A DNA stretch of 64,000 nucleotides from Heterocephalus glaber. Its lineage: Eukaryota > Chordata > Mammalia > Rodentia > Bathyergidae. This document shows positions 1-10,475 of the stretch, one piece after another. The notes under the pieces were generated by a model that did not search any database, was not told the DNA's origin, and saw nothing but the letters and a program-made list of their open reading frames with translations. Location of the stretch: contig NW_004624781.1 of assembly GCF_000247695.1 (NCBI RefSeq), positions 9,808,169 through 9,872,168 of the forward strand, read 5' to 3'. The position numbers were made by a program, and so were the translations under genes. The stretch's first letter is position 1. The number at the start of each line of letters is the position of its first letter.

Positions 1-1829
1 TGTCAAAGGCAGATACAAAGTGCTAAGCAAGGTCTTGTCATTAGTGATAGTTGTTGAAGAAACACTGGAAGCAACGTATTCTATCCAGTCATTACCTGTG
101 CTGAAAATTCATTTTATTTTGCATCTGTTATGTCCTACACATTGTAAGAAGAATCAGGGAGCAAAGACAGAGAAGATTCTCATCCATATAGAGCTCATCT
201 TCCAGTAAGTCCTTATTCACTACCTAGGTCCAGTGTCCATTCCTATGCAAAATGTACAACATGGTTTTTACTACACATCAAGCTAGTTGAGTATGAATTA
301 TAAGGCTTGTAAGTCTTGCTAAGTCTTAGCACCCAGGTCACTGTCTTAGAGACCAGTAGGATTCCTTCAATGCAAGAGCTCAGGAGGAAAAAATGTCACT
401 CTTCATGGGTGAGGGCTGGCATCACAATGGCCTCCTGCCCTGCAGCCTGTCACAGAGCTCTGCCCTGGGGCAACCTATAGGAGGTTCTGCAGGCCCCCTT
501 GTGAAACTGGGGTTCTGTGCCCACCCACCTAGCAAGACCACAGGCCCCTGAGTCTCCAGGAGAGGGAGCTGGATACCATCTCTGTCCTTTCTCCACTATG
601 ACCTCCTGGAAGTCCCCGCACCCAATTATGGGTGGCTGCATGCATCCTCCTTCTTTATGTTCCATTCCTGCTCTGGAGGTGATCAACAGCCCTATTTGAT
701 AACTGCATGTATCCCACATCCAAATGTCAACATAATACATGAGCCTTCATAAAATGATCCTTCATCTGTGTTTACATCTCAAGCTCCAGTGAGCAATTCG
801 GCTCTCTCAAAGCAGTGGCCAGGAAAGAGCTTTCCTTTCTCTCCCCCTATCTGCTCCTCTGGAAGACAGGCAGCTCTTCTGCCAGGTAAGATCCTGCCAT
901 GCACCGGTCACAGCTGCCCAGAGCTGGCAAAAAGCTAAGGTGTTTCCCTCCATGGGTGCCAGGGCTCAGTACAGTGGGGCTCACCTGGGACATTCAGAAT
1001 CCACACTGAGCAGATCAAGCATAAAGAGCTGCCTGTCACCACTAGGCAGGTGAGTCAAGTAAAGCCTTTCCAGAGAGCCAGCTGTCTTTCATTCACGGAG
1101 AGGCTCTAAGAGCAGGCAGCTGGGGTCTCATTTGGTCTTTTCCACCCAGCTCCTTATGAAACCACATTTTCTGTGAGTTACCAGGCCCTCCTTCGTAACC
1201 TTGTCCCTCCAGGGTGCCCTTCTTATCCCTTCCTACCTGGTGAGAACCCAGGGTAGGGTCTGAACGGAGAGGGTCCGTTGTCCTTACATCACAACTTGTG
1301 AAGGTGCTGCCTAATTGTAACTCCCTCCCAAATAAAATCAGCCATGAATGCAGCTGATGTGATTTTTCCATTTGGCTGCTGTCTACTTAGGAAAGCACCA
1401 CGATGGCCACACTCCCCTCTGCAGCGAGAGTGGGGACACCAGAACACACAAGAGAATATCACACAAGCATACCTCATTAGCTCTCTTTCAAAAAGGCTAG
1501 GACTATTGTTTAACTTTGAATACTTCATCTAGAAGTAACCATCATTAAAAGTAAAAGGTCAAGTGCTGAAGGAACACAGCAGAAATGATCAATACACATA
1601 AAGTGTGAACTCAGCAGTAGACCAGCTAGCTAGGTCGATACAAACTTAGCCAAGTGGTTGGCTCTAGGTGACCCACAGGGCCACCTGTGTATTCTTGCCT
1701 GTTCCCAGTATAAAAGCAATAAGAGATTTATCAAGCTGGTATCAGGAATACTTTTGCCTTTAGAGGGCCATTTCCCCTCCAGGTGTCTGAGAGCAAGGGC
1801 TGCCTCATAACTGTCACCTTTCATTCTCA
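1..1829. other. Unassigned non-coding sequence
   Basis: I recognise no repeat or gene here. Short open frames exist on both strands (for example minus 450-740 and minus 1093-1371), but they have no recognisable domain, no convincing flanking splice sites, and overlap each other on opposite strands. The part from about 780 to 1280 is somewhat richer in G+C than the rest. Confidence 0.5.
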
Positions 1830-1895
1830 AGGCCCCAGCAAAGTGCCCAGTACTCAGTAGATGGTCAATAAATATTCATGAATTAATATGTACTC
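1830..1895 (+). repeat. L2/MIR 3' end fragment
   Basis: The stretch reads like the shared 3' tail of L2 and MIR: an 'agtgcccagtactcagtag' segment followed by 'tcaataaatattcatgaat', which corresponds to the family's 'cacatagtaggtgctcaataaatatttgttgaatgaa'-type end. It is short and diverged, so L2 and MIR cannot be separated. Confidence 0.6.
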
Positions 1896-2025
1896 CATGG
1901 AAAGATTTAACCAGTTATTTCAACTTATTGGGATTATCCACGCTAACATCAAGACTAAAGGATAAGCAGAGGGCCAATGTCTCCCAGATCAAACTATGTC
2001 TCTACTTGTCAACAACAGTTCCAGA

Positions 2026-2113
2026 GGGCCGGGGATTTAGCTCAGTGGTTCCAGCCCCTGCTTCACAAGCGCGAGGTCTAGTGTTCGATCCCCAGTACCA
2101 AAAAAAAAGAAGA
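2026..2113 (+). mobile_element. Young ID-type SINE (tRNA-derived)
   Basis: The element starts GGGCCGGGGATTTAGCTCAG, carries a pol III box A (TAGCTCAGTGG) and a box B-like segment (GTTCGATCCCC), and ends in an A-rich tail. It is flanked by a perfect 16-bp target-site duplication, AACAACAGTTCCAGAG, at 2011-2026 and 2114-2129 (its last base can be assigned to either side). The perfect duplication implies a recent insertion by L1 machinery. It is the only young ID copy in the first 25.7 kb. Confidence 0.93.
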
Positions 2114-2397
2114 AACAACAGTTCCAGAGCCCAACCTCCTGTTTTACACGATAAAGTTCTCCATCATGCCCAATGAGAAACTCCAAAAAGAACCAAATCC
2201 ATGAGCCAGGAATCACTGGCAGCTCTGCGAGGGTAAGAACCATGAGTACTGCCCATGATGAAGTACCTGCCATGGAGAAGAACTCAATGCCTGTTTATTT
2301 AATGCTGGAATGGACTGGGAAGTCAACATTCCTAGCTCCATTAAGAGACCCACATAAAGAAGACTGAAAGTATGGAATATAGAATGATAAGAAAAGA

Positions 2398-2510
2398 CTG
2401 TGATATTGGTTTCCATTTTCAGATGAAGAAACTTTAACCTTGAGGTCAAAGATTATCACAAGGTCACTGGGAGAAGTATCACAGGACTTTCTCACACTGC
2501 AGCAGTGGAT
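2398..2510 (-). repeat. MIR SINE fragment
   Basis: The run 'ttttcagatgaagaaactt' followed by 'gaggtcaaagattatcacaaggtcac' matches the antisense MIR core (fraction of 'attttacagatgaggaaact...ggtcacacagc'). It is diverged and truncated. Confidence 0.65.
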
Positions 2511-2515
2511 AGAGA

Positions 2516-4057
2516 GGGCTGTGCACATGGTGTGATTACAGCCCTCCAAGGAGCCCTCCCATTTACCTTCCTATTGCCAGGCAGCTCTTGGTACTGGCAC
2601 CTGAAATTCCATCATTAAATATATCACCAGTCATAAAGTTTTGTTCCTAGCTAAACTCTGCTATAAACATGCATATGTGCGTCTACCACATCTCACTATC
2701 CTAGAATTGTAAGTCCCAGAATCCTTCAGCAAATTAGCTGAGAGCTGCCCTTTAGTAAAGATGATGCCAAAGTCTGAGGAAATTCTGCAGAGGGAAGGGG
2801 AATGCACTGTGGAGAATCCAGAACTCTGGGACAGCTGAGAAGGTAAAGTGAGTGGGGACACAGGGGAAGGCCTGTGGAAAAGGGGCACAAGCTTATGTTT
2901 CTCCCAATCTGTAGCTCTGTCTGGACTTGATTTTGAATGCAGAGAGCACGCTGAAATGCAGAGGCAATCAGGTTTCAAAATGCTCAGCCCAACCATCAAG
3001 GGCCCCATCCTCCGCCCAGACCATCAGCCCACTTTCTGTCTTTCACTCGTTTGTCAGAATTCTCCACACTGTTGCCAGGAACGCACATTCAATTCCTATA
3101 CAACTGCCTGATTATTTTAGCCTGTGTGTCCGAAATGTCCCACCCTCCTCTCCAGCTTGTCTCTGTCACTCACCCTTCCAACCTAGCATCTGATGTGGCT
3201 TCCACTGACTGGTCTTGCCCACAGCCACAGCCAGCAAGGCCTGCTCTCCTACACTGGTTCTCAGGGTATCCAGCCACAGCACCGATTCTGGCAGTGCCCT
3301 CCTGGGCTCAGTCACCACAGAAACAATGGGAGATGCTATCTCCTGATAATCCTTTGCTACCCAAGCACTCCATGGCATTTTCTCATGTGTGTATGGTCAA
3401 CGGCTATGTTAACAGCCTAAAGAGTAAAATGCGTTTGTTTTGTTTGGTGGCAGCTCCCTTTGGAAGATAAAAACAGAGGATCTAAAATGTACCTCTAGCC
3501 TGTGTGTGAAATACACCATCGTTTTCTGCTGGATCACTAAGAAGGGTAGGTCAGCTCCCCAGCAATCTCACTATTTACCCCTAGTAGCCACATCCGGTGA
3601 GTAAATCATCTGTACACCCCAGTCCCCATGGAGTCTGTCAAAGTGTATGTTGTTTTCTCCTTTGTTACAGGCCCAAAAAGCCGGTGGCTTAACTGAACAC
3701 TGGTTTTCAATTCTTTTGTACTTTAATTCATTCAATGATTTAAAACAGGCTGTTTATCAAAACAGATTTCATAGAAAAATAAAAGGTCACATCCAAGAAA
3801 AAACCAGAAAATTAAAAGCGAAGGTCAAGACCAGGAAAATTGTGAATTATTTACCATTCATTTGGGAACTTGGGAATAACTCTTCCCATTATTTGCTTTT
3901 GCGGAGCCTTGGTGACAAGCCTATAAAATCTCAGGACAGTAGATGCTCTAGGCTGCTGGTAAGGCTGATAAACACAAGCTCTGTCTTCAAGGCACACACC
4001 ATTGTGATGGGCACAGATATATTAAGTTTTTACTTGAAAAAAAAATACAGCTTTGAC
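2516..4057. other. Unassigned sequence
   Basis: No repeat family is recognised. Long plus-strand frames at 3051-3470 and 3647-4066 open mainly from non-ATG codons, have no recognisable domain and are probably chance. The minus strand has an ATTAAA at 3721-3726, which could serve as a poly(A) signal for the candidate exon just to the right, but this is inference only. Confidence 0.45.
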
Positions 4058-4396
4058 CTACAGTGATCTTGGAAGGGCAAACTGGTATTTTCCAGACAGA
4101 ACCTGGAGAGAAACGGGAAAAGAACAGCACACAGGTTCTTTATCAAGTGACCTTCCTCTGCTTGTGCTTAATTTGATGCCAACGTAGTGTGGACCCCGCT
4201 GACTATCCTCCTGAGCAGCATGGATTCTGATTGTAAAGTCACCATGCAAATCCACAGGAGCATGTGTGGTTTCACTTAAGAAACGGAAGAAATCTCTGTT
4301 CCCTTTCACTGAAAGGACCAGGGGATAAAAGGCTGCAAACCTGAAATACACATCACTCCAAAAGGCAACACCGCATGGTTTTTGCAAAGAGGAATT
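4058..4396 (-). CDS. Candidate 3'-terminal coding exon, unknown gene
   Basis: Reading the minus strand, a long pyrimidine tract ending CTTTTTTCCTTCAG gives a strong splice-acceptor context just before 4396. It opens directly, in phase 0, into a 112-codon frame that starts NSSLQKPCGVAF and stops at TAG (4058-4060). The frame has no in-frame ATG near its start, as expected for an internal or last exon rather than a small gene. The composition is protein-like: an aromatic/hydrophobic stretch (residues about 10-30), then a mixed charged region including HGDFTIRIHAAQ and GPHYVGIKLS. I do not recognise the family. Weak donor-like sites lie inside the frame, so it may end earlier, and no partner exon was identified elsewhere in the window. 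Alternatives are a pseudogene exon or a chance open frame beside a chance acceptor. Confidence 0.33.
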   Translation of the reverse strand, partial: NSSLQKPCGVAFWSDVYFRFAAFYPLVLSVKGNRDFFRFLSETTHAPVDLHGDFTIRIHAAQEDSQRGPHYVGIKLSTSRGRSLDKEPVCCSFPVSLQVLSGKYQFALPRSL

Positions 4397-5005
4397 CTGA
4401 AGGAAAAAAGCAAAGAAAATTAAAACTGTATTCTTGCCACCTATCTATGCTACACCATTAGCCACAAATCAGAAAGGCATCTGTTAGAGACTTGACCTAA
4501 AAATCTGGCATATATTTGGAGAGCTGAAGCAAAACAAGGAACATGACTCAAGTTTTCATTTTTGTAGATTTGAAGTCCATAAGCATCTCATCACATGGCC
4601 AGCCCAGCACTCACAGACTGGATTAGATTTTTCCAAAGGAACCTCCTTTTCAATGGTGTCTCACTCTAAAATCACCTCATTTGATATTTAAATATGGGAA
4701 TATTTTAGTTTAATGACATATCAATAGTGGTATCCTTTATCTCAGACTTGGAAGCCATTAGGTATATATCTCTACACAATATATAATTTTCCCATTCTCC
4801 AGGTGTAAGAAGCAATACTTATTGATACACAATCTTTAAAAATTTGTAATAGCAGTAATAACATAAGGGAAATGTGCCTAACACTGATTCTAAGGCCTTT
4901 TTATAGGTCAAGGACACTGAATCTTCAATATAACCGCTAGACTAAGGGTTGAGATCTCACCCAAGCAGGGCAATTAAAACACAGTGGATGTGACTTCACA
5001 AAGAT
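4397..5005. other. AT-rich sequence, possible weak MIR
   Basis: If the neighbouring exon is real, this is intron on the minus strand. Positions about 4865-4980 weakly resemble antisense MIR (a 'ttataggtcaaggacactgaatct' run), too diverged to call. Nothing else recognised. Confidence 0.4.
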
Positions 5006-5452
5006 CATGTGTGATGGCTTCTATGTAGGTGTCTTCCCAAAGCCTCATGGGCTGATAGGTGGGGCTTTTCAGAGCTTGCTGGATCTAGGGTATGATACCC
5101 AGATTAAGGGTGTGTGGTACTAAATTAGTCCACTGACTGGAATTAGCATAGATGTGTATATGGCTGAATGGATTTACTGAAGACAGAAGCCCCACCCTGG
5201 GTATGGGTGGTACCATAAAAAGGCTTGTAGCCTGGATGGGATAAAAGGGAAAGGCAGGCTGCAGGGTGCTTCCTGCCTGCCTTGCTGTGGACTGTTTCTC
5301 CTCTGCCGTGTCCCTATGCCATGCTGCCCTACCCTGGAGCCAGCTGACTATGGACTGAAACCTACAGAATGTGAGCCAAAATAAGCTTTCCTCCTTTAAC
5401 TTTGGGTCAGGTATTTTGCCCTAGCAATGAGAAAAGTAACTAAAACACCACG
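5006..5452 (+). mobile_element. MaLR-like LTR
   Basis: The 3' part has the hallmark MaLR layout: 'ggactgaaacctacagaatgtgagcc', then 'aaaataagctttcctccttt', then 'caggtattttgccctagcaa' and 'gagaaaagtaactaaaacac'. The upstream half contains the usual 'gtggggctt...' segment and the CT/TG-rich 'ttcctgcctgccttgctgtgg' region. There is no coding capacity. The exact subfamily and 5' edge are uncertain, and a fragment of a second element may be included at about 5150-5240. Confidence 0.6.
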
Positions 5453-5569
5453 GTAATCTGTGCTCTTTGAACAGGAAGAAACATGACAAAATGAGTATAG
5501 CACTTGTATTAAGTCCATCAAAATGGGAGAAATATTTATTATTGATAATGTTTTTATTACTAATTGAAT

Positions 5570-5775
5570 TTGCATGTCTTGCATTATTGTGTCATACATT
5601 GAACTAAGCACTTTGCCTAATGATTCTGTGAGAGCTATCCTATTTGCCCTGGATAACGTAGGCTTAAAAGAGGTTATGTCTCCTATGTGACAAGCTAACC
5701 CAGAGACAGGCTAACCCAGGAGGGAAGGAAGGCTTAGACTTATGTCTATCTAAATACAGACTTCCATGTCTGGCC
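5570..5775 (-). repeat. MIR SINE fragment
   Basis: 'cattgaactaagcactttgcc' matches the antisense MIR 3' region ('gtgctaagcactttacatg'), followed by diverged remnants of the core, then the 'gtctggccccaactcac' end. Old and degraded. Confidence 0.5.
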
Positions 5776-6840
5776 CCAACTCACTTACAGATAAGCACTG
5801 CCAACATTCTAACACATCTCTTTCTCTGTTTTGCATATTTTTTGTGTAATTCAGATGATACACTCTATATAACTCTGTAGCCTCAGTTCTCCCCATTCAA
5901 ATTCCATAGTAAACATTTTGTATAGTATTACAAACTCTGTAGGGCTTTATATAGAAATATAATAATGCAATGTAAGGTCCTATAATTTACTTAGCTCTAT
6001 GTTTGTTACTGTGAATATCAGCTATTTGCAAGTTTACACTATCACAAACAAAGCTATGGTAAGGATTTTTCTATTTGAAACTCTTCTGTATTTTGACTCA
6101 GAATTTCCTAAGTTAAATATTTTCTCTTAAAAAGAAATCATCAGTTTTTTTACAGAGCAACCGAGAAGATATGAAGACAATGAGAAATATATGTATAGAT
6201 ACCAGTAGTTTGATTTGCATGTTAGCTAAATGATTATATATTAACAACTGGGAAAGCCAATGATCAATCCAGCTTTTACAGTTCAATCTACCTCATAGAA
6301 CAATCCTGCCAACCAAGACTCAGGCATTAAGGGAGAGATCAAAAGACAGAACTGACAAAGGTATGAATAGGAGAAAAAAGCATCTGGCATGAGCAATAAA
6401 ATAGATTTATAGAAGAGAGGCAGAAGAAAGATAAATGCTTACCATAAATTTTAAAATAATTACACATAGTAGAAACGAGAGAAGAAAGGACTGAACTAGA
6501 CTTTAACAAAAGTGTGGCCATGCCTGGTAGATATACCTGCTCTACTTTCTGTAGACCCAAGTTGCTAGGACTGCCTACCAAATCAAAGTAGAATCACAAA
6601 AAAGAACTGAACTACACTGAAGTATTCAGATGGTATATCATTTGTCTTACACTTAATCAAATGAAGCCAAACCATAAGTCTTGCCAATTTCAACCATGAG
6701 TTATGGATAAGATTTATATTTCCAAATAACGAAAACAAATCATATTGAAGTCTATGCATATAAATTTTACATCAAAAAGCACAAGGAAGAACAAACATGT
6801 CCCCATGGGAAAGAACATGAAATGATGAACTCCTGACAAC
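5776..6840. other. AT-rich unassigned sequence
   Basis: Strongly AT-rich with many short A and T runs. It may hold remnants of old LINE sequence near 5830-6130, but nothing matches well enough to name. Confidence 0.4.
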
Positions 6841-6842
6841 AT

Positions 6843-6980
6843 AGTTGCTAGGTGTGGTGGTGCACACTTGTAAACTGAGGACTCAGGAGGTTGAGGTAGG
6901 CAGACTGCAGTGAGTTTGAGGCCAGCCTGAACCAAAAAGAGAGATCCTGTCTCAAAAAACAAAAACAAAAATAAAAATTG
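6843..6980 (+). mobile_element. B1-like (7SL-derived) SINE
   Basis: 'ctaggtgtggtggtgcacac' is the 7SL/B1 head, followed by 'ggactcaggaggttgaggt', 'gagtttgaggccagcctg' and 'agagatcctgtctcaaaaa', then an A-rich tail. The copy is diverged (several substitutions in the head). The roughly 300 bases between this and the next element hold nothing I recognise. Confidence 0.85.
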
Positions 6981-7297
6981 TTGAGACTAGTAGAACATTT
7001 TAAGAGATTATTTTGTGATACTGTCACATTTATTGTCTCTACAAACTGGGCTTATTCTTACAAGACAATTCCAAAAAGAAATATAAAACTCAAGATAAAG
7101 GTGGAACAATAACAGAAGAAATGCAAAAACCATTCCAGTGAGGAGGAGGCAAAAGATGAGGAGCCCTAAGAAATAGCAGGACTTAAGAATTCAACTTTGC
7201 AAGTGCATCATTAACAGAAAGTGTGATGCAATCTTTTGTCATCTGTCAGAATTGGCTGGTAAAGCTGGTATTCATCCTGTTCCACTACAGAATCTTG

Positions 7298-8045
7298 CAA
7301 GCTAAATTGTGCCACCTCCAAAACTCACAGAGAAGTCCTAACCCCAGTAGCTTAGTTTGTGATCTTATTCAGAGATGGGGTCTAAACAGAAGTAATCAAG
7401 TTAAAATACATTCAGTAGGGGTAGTCAGAGTTTGGATCTTGAATGTTCAAAGCTCATGTGTTAAAGGCCTGGTGCTACTGGGAGCTGGTGGAACCTTTAA
7501 AGGTGAGGCTTAGGGGAAGGAAGTCTAGTCACTGGGGGGCATGCTCTTAGAGGGGATATTGGGACCCTGGTCCCTTCCTGCCTCTCTCTGCTTCCTGGCA
7601 GCTATGGGGTGAGCTGTCTCCTCTGCCCTGTTTGTCCCCTATGATCTACTGTGCTGCCACAGGCTCAAAGCAACATGGCCAAGCATCCGTGGAATAAAAC
7701 TTCTTAAACCATGAGACAAAATAAACCTTTACAGTTAAATATCTCAGTAGTTTTATCACAGCAATGGAAAGGTGACTAACACAGACTCCACCCTAATCCA
7801 AAATGACTGCTATTCTTATACACAGAAGAAATGTGGAACCAAGAAAGACAATGTAAAGATACAGGGAGAAGATAGCTAATTATAGGCCCACCAGAGAGGC
7901 CTGGGGTAGATCTTTCCCTGATATCCCTCAGAAGGAACCCACCTGCCAACACCATGACTTTGGCCTTCCAGAACTGTGAGATGATAAACTTCTGTCATTT
8001 GAGAGATATAGTCTGTGGTACTTTGCTTTTAAAGCTCTAACAAAC
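7298..8045 (+). mobile_element. MLT1-type MaLR LTR, split by an insertion
   Basis: The left piece (about 7298-7423) contains 'gaagtcctaaccccagtagc', 'gtgatcttattcagagat' and 'gtaatcaagttaaaata', the standard MLT1 5' half. The right piece (about 7784-8045) resumes with 'caccctaatccaaaatgac', then 'cagggagaagatagc', 'cctcagaaggaacccacctg', 'cagaactgtgagatgataaa' and 'gtctgtggtactttgctttt', the MLT1 3' half in the right order. The two pieces together make one near-full-length LTR interrupted by a second LTR. Confidence 0.85.
7424..7783 (+). mobile_element. MaLR-like LTR nested inside the MLT1
   Basis: Begins near 'cagagtttggatcttgaatg' and ends 'caatggaaaggtgactaacac', with internal 'ctggtggaacctttaaagg', 'gggatattgggaccctggtc', 'gtgctgccacaggctcaaag' and 'gacaaaataaacctttacag' (AATAAA). 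It separates two halves of an older MLT1, so it is younger than its host. The minus-strand LTR at about 11850-12170 shares the same order of motifs and probably belongs to a related subfamily. The target duplication is not clear to me. Confidence 0.75.
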
Positions 8046-8224
8046 GGATATACTTAGCCAGGTTAAATATTTAGCCAGGCTAAATATGGCCCAACAAGAA
8101 TTTTAATTAGTATAACTTTACTAAATGTAGGTTTATTTGACATGAATTGACCAACAGTGTTGTCAAATGTAAGTAGTAATCTGTGAGGAAATTATAAACA
8201 TGCAAATACAGTTATAGACACAGA

Positions 8225-8375
8225 TGTTGGTACAGGCAGTCATCTGTATCCACATGTTTTGGGCCCAAGATCACAAAGCTAATTAAGTGACAGGGGTGGG
8301 AGCTTAACCTGGGCACATCTGCCTCTAGGGTCCACGCCTTGCTACAAAACCACCATTCTGCTGACCCAACAAAAC
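8225..8375 (-). repeat. MIR SINE fragment
   Basis: 'gcccaagatcacaaagctaa' followed by 'aagtgacaggggtgggagct' and 'cctgggcacatctgcctcta' matches the antisense MIR order (ggtcacacagctagtaagtggcagagctggg...). Confidence 0.8.
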
Positions 8376-9672
8376 TACCATGCAACATGGAAAATGTCCT
8401 GCAACAGTAGGATGAATGAAGCCATGTAGACTTAGTCTTTCCTATATTTGTCTGTAAGCATCCTTTGTTAGCATTTCATTGGAGCAGTAGAACCATACTA
8501 TGTTTGTGTTTAATTTATTTTGGCTTTTGCTAGAGTATACACTTTCTTTTTCAGGAATTAAAATAAATAAACTCAAGTACAACAGAGGCCCACTTTCAGT
8601 ATGCAAATCCAGACAAAACTGAATAGCTTTCTTGCCCGGGAGATCACCCCCACCCCATTCTGTACATGAGAGGAAGCCTCTCTATCAATTCTCCCCCCCA
8701 CATTGTGCACAACTACTCACATTGCAGACATAAATATCTAAGGCCCAGGTGTCTCATGGACACAGAAAATAAGATTCAGATTCCAGGGCTGTGATAACAG
8801 CAACAGAAGGGGAAGCATGACTGGCCAGTTGACAACTATTTAGCTATTTAGTGTAGCAATACAAGACGCTACACTGAGAATTTCAGCAGGAATTGATAGG
8901 ATGAACTAAGGCTACACCCAACTAGCCTTACTTCAACCTATATAGAGTCCCCAGTGACATTTACTATACTGCCATCCACAGGGGAGCCTAGCCTTGCCCT
9001 TCAAACAGCAATACAAGGTGCCAAGTCTAGAATTAGACCCTAAATTGCGCTGATTACAAAAGTCCTGCCATCATCCGTGTCATTCAAATTGAAGTCATGG
9101 CTCTAAGGGTCTAAGTGGGTGGGAGTCTTTCAGACTCTTGAAGGCCCCAAGATTAATCTAGAACATTCTGGACGTTCCAGTCATGATCCATGTGGGTGAC
9201 ATTCAGTTACGTCAGGAATGGCTTCCAGTACAAGCAAGCAAGAACTCTTCAACCTCAACAACACCCCACCCAGCAGCACAAGTCCCCAGCATTGTCCTTT
9301 GTTAATTATTGGTTGATAATAACTGAAGGTCTAAAAGAAGTTGCTGTCATTGTCTTGAAAGCTGCAATGGTACATTTCTGTGCAAGATGGAGGGGAAAGC
9401 TCAGCTAACTTCTAATTAGCACTAATGGAGATTTCGTGGCTGTCCTCGTGTGGGCCAGGGGCTGCAGCCACAGTTATCCATGTGGGCTCTCACATCCATG
9501 GTTCCCAATCAAACTGGAGTTGACAGGTTTTTATCACTATTGGCATCAGATATAAGAGAAGGCCATTTAAAAATACCTCATTGTAAAGCTATCAAGCTTA
9601 TTGAAAGATAGAGGGGTGAGGATTAACGCTATAGATGGCATCAAGTAAGAACTCCCTGAGCAAGCTCCCTGC
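8376..9672. other. Mostly unique sequence
   Basis: No transposable element recognised. Positions 9295-9450 contain closely spaced AT-rich homeodomain-type cores ('gttaattattggttgataat', 'cttctaattagcac') in otherwise mixed sequence, which is discussed as a possible regulatory element. Confidence 0.4.
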
Positions 9673-10046
9673 TATGGTGGTTTGAATGCTTGTGTCCTCT
9701 CCCAAATTCATGTTGCAACAACAGCAAGAGATGGGACCTTTGGAGTGCATTAGGTCATGAGCATAACATCCCTCATGAAAAGATTAATGCCCTTTTGAAT
9801 GGCTTGAGGAGACAAGTTCGTCCCTTCCATCCCTTCTGCCATTGAAAGCACAGCGTTTGTTTGGCTGTTCTCGAGGATGGGGCATCAAGGAACCATCTTG
9901 GAAGAAGAGAGTAGCCCTCAAAAGGCATTCAACTTACTGGCCCTTGATTGTGAACTTTCCACCCTCCAGAATTGTGAGAAATAGTATTTCACTGTTTATA
10001 AATTACACAGTTCCAGGTATTTTGTTACAGCAGCACTAACAGAAAG
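9673..10046 (+). mobile_element. MaLR LTR (MLT1/MST-like)
   Basis: Starts 'tatggtggtttgaatgcttg', continues 'cccaaattcatgttgcaaca', 'gatgggacctttgg', 'aagattaatgccctttt' and ends 'cagaattgtgagaaatagta', 'tataaattacacagttccag', 'gtattttgttacagcagcac'. This is the complete motif order of a MaLR LTR. No internal region flanks it, so it is a solo LTR. Confidence 0.9.
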
Positions 10047-10299
10047 ACACTCCGTTAAAATTCACACGTTGACTCCCACTGTTTGTTATTGCGTCTTGCA
10101 AGGACCACCGCTCTTAACTCTGGGTCCCTCACCAATGATGGACAGCTATTACGGGCTTGGTCTTCTTTATTACTTCACTCGTCTCCACTTTTTCAAGGTC
10201 AGTCCTCATTTTTTAAAAAACATTGCATGACTCCTATGGTTCAAAAAATTTATTTACCCCCAAACTGCATGCAATTATAGTAATCAGCATTCCTATTTA

Positions 10300-10475
10300 T
10301 TGTAATACTGAGGATAAAATCAGAGGCACATCCCCAGTGCTTTTTTAAAAAAAAAACTTTGAAATAGGAAGACAGGCTCTCATTAAGTTTCCCATGCTGG
10401 CTTTAAACTTGAGATCCTCCTGCCTCAGCCTCTGAAATAGCTGGGATCACAGGCATGTACCACCATATGTGGAAA
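10300..10475 (-). mobile_element. Composite tRNA/B1-type dimeric SINE
   Basis: Reading left to right (the antisense of the element), a degenerate ID-like part ('tactgaggataaaatcag', 'gcacatccccagtgc') is followed by an A/T run and a 7SL part ('gacaggctctcattaagtt', 'gagatcctcctgcctcagc', 'gctgggatcacaggcatgt'). This arrangement of an ID unit joined to a B1 unit matches the dimeric ID-B1/B4 class known in several rodent families. It could also be two adjacent insertions, since the ID part is short. Confidence 0.7.

Noticed and set aside
3051..4066. Plus-strand ORFs of about 139 codons
   Set aside because: Start codons are non-ATG or unsupported, no domain recognised, no splice context, and they overlap frames on the other strand.
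8055..8087. Short tandem 'tagccagg(t/c)taaatat'
   Set aside because: Only two imperfect units of about 17 bases, too little to interpret.
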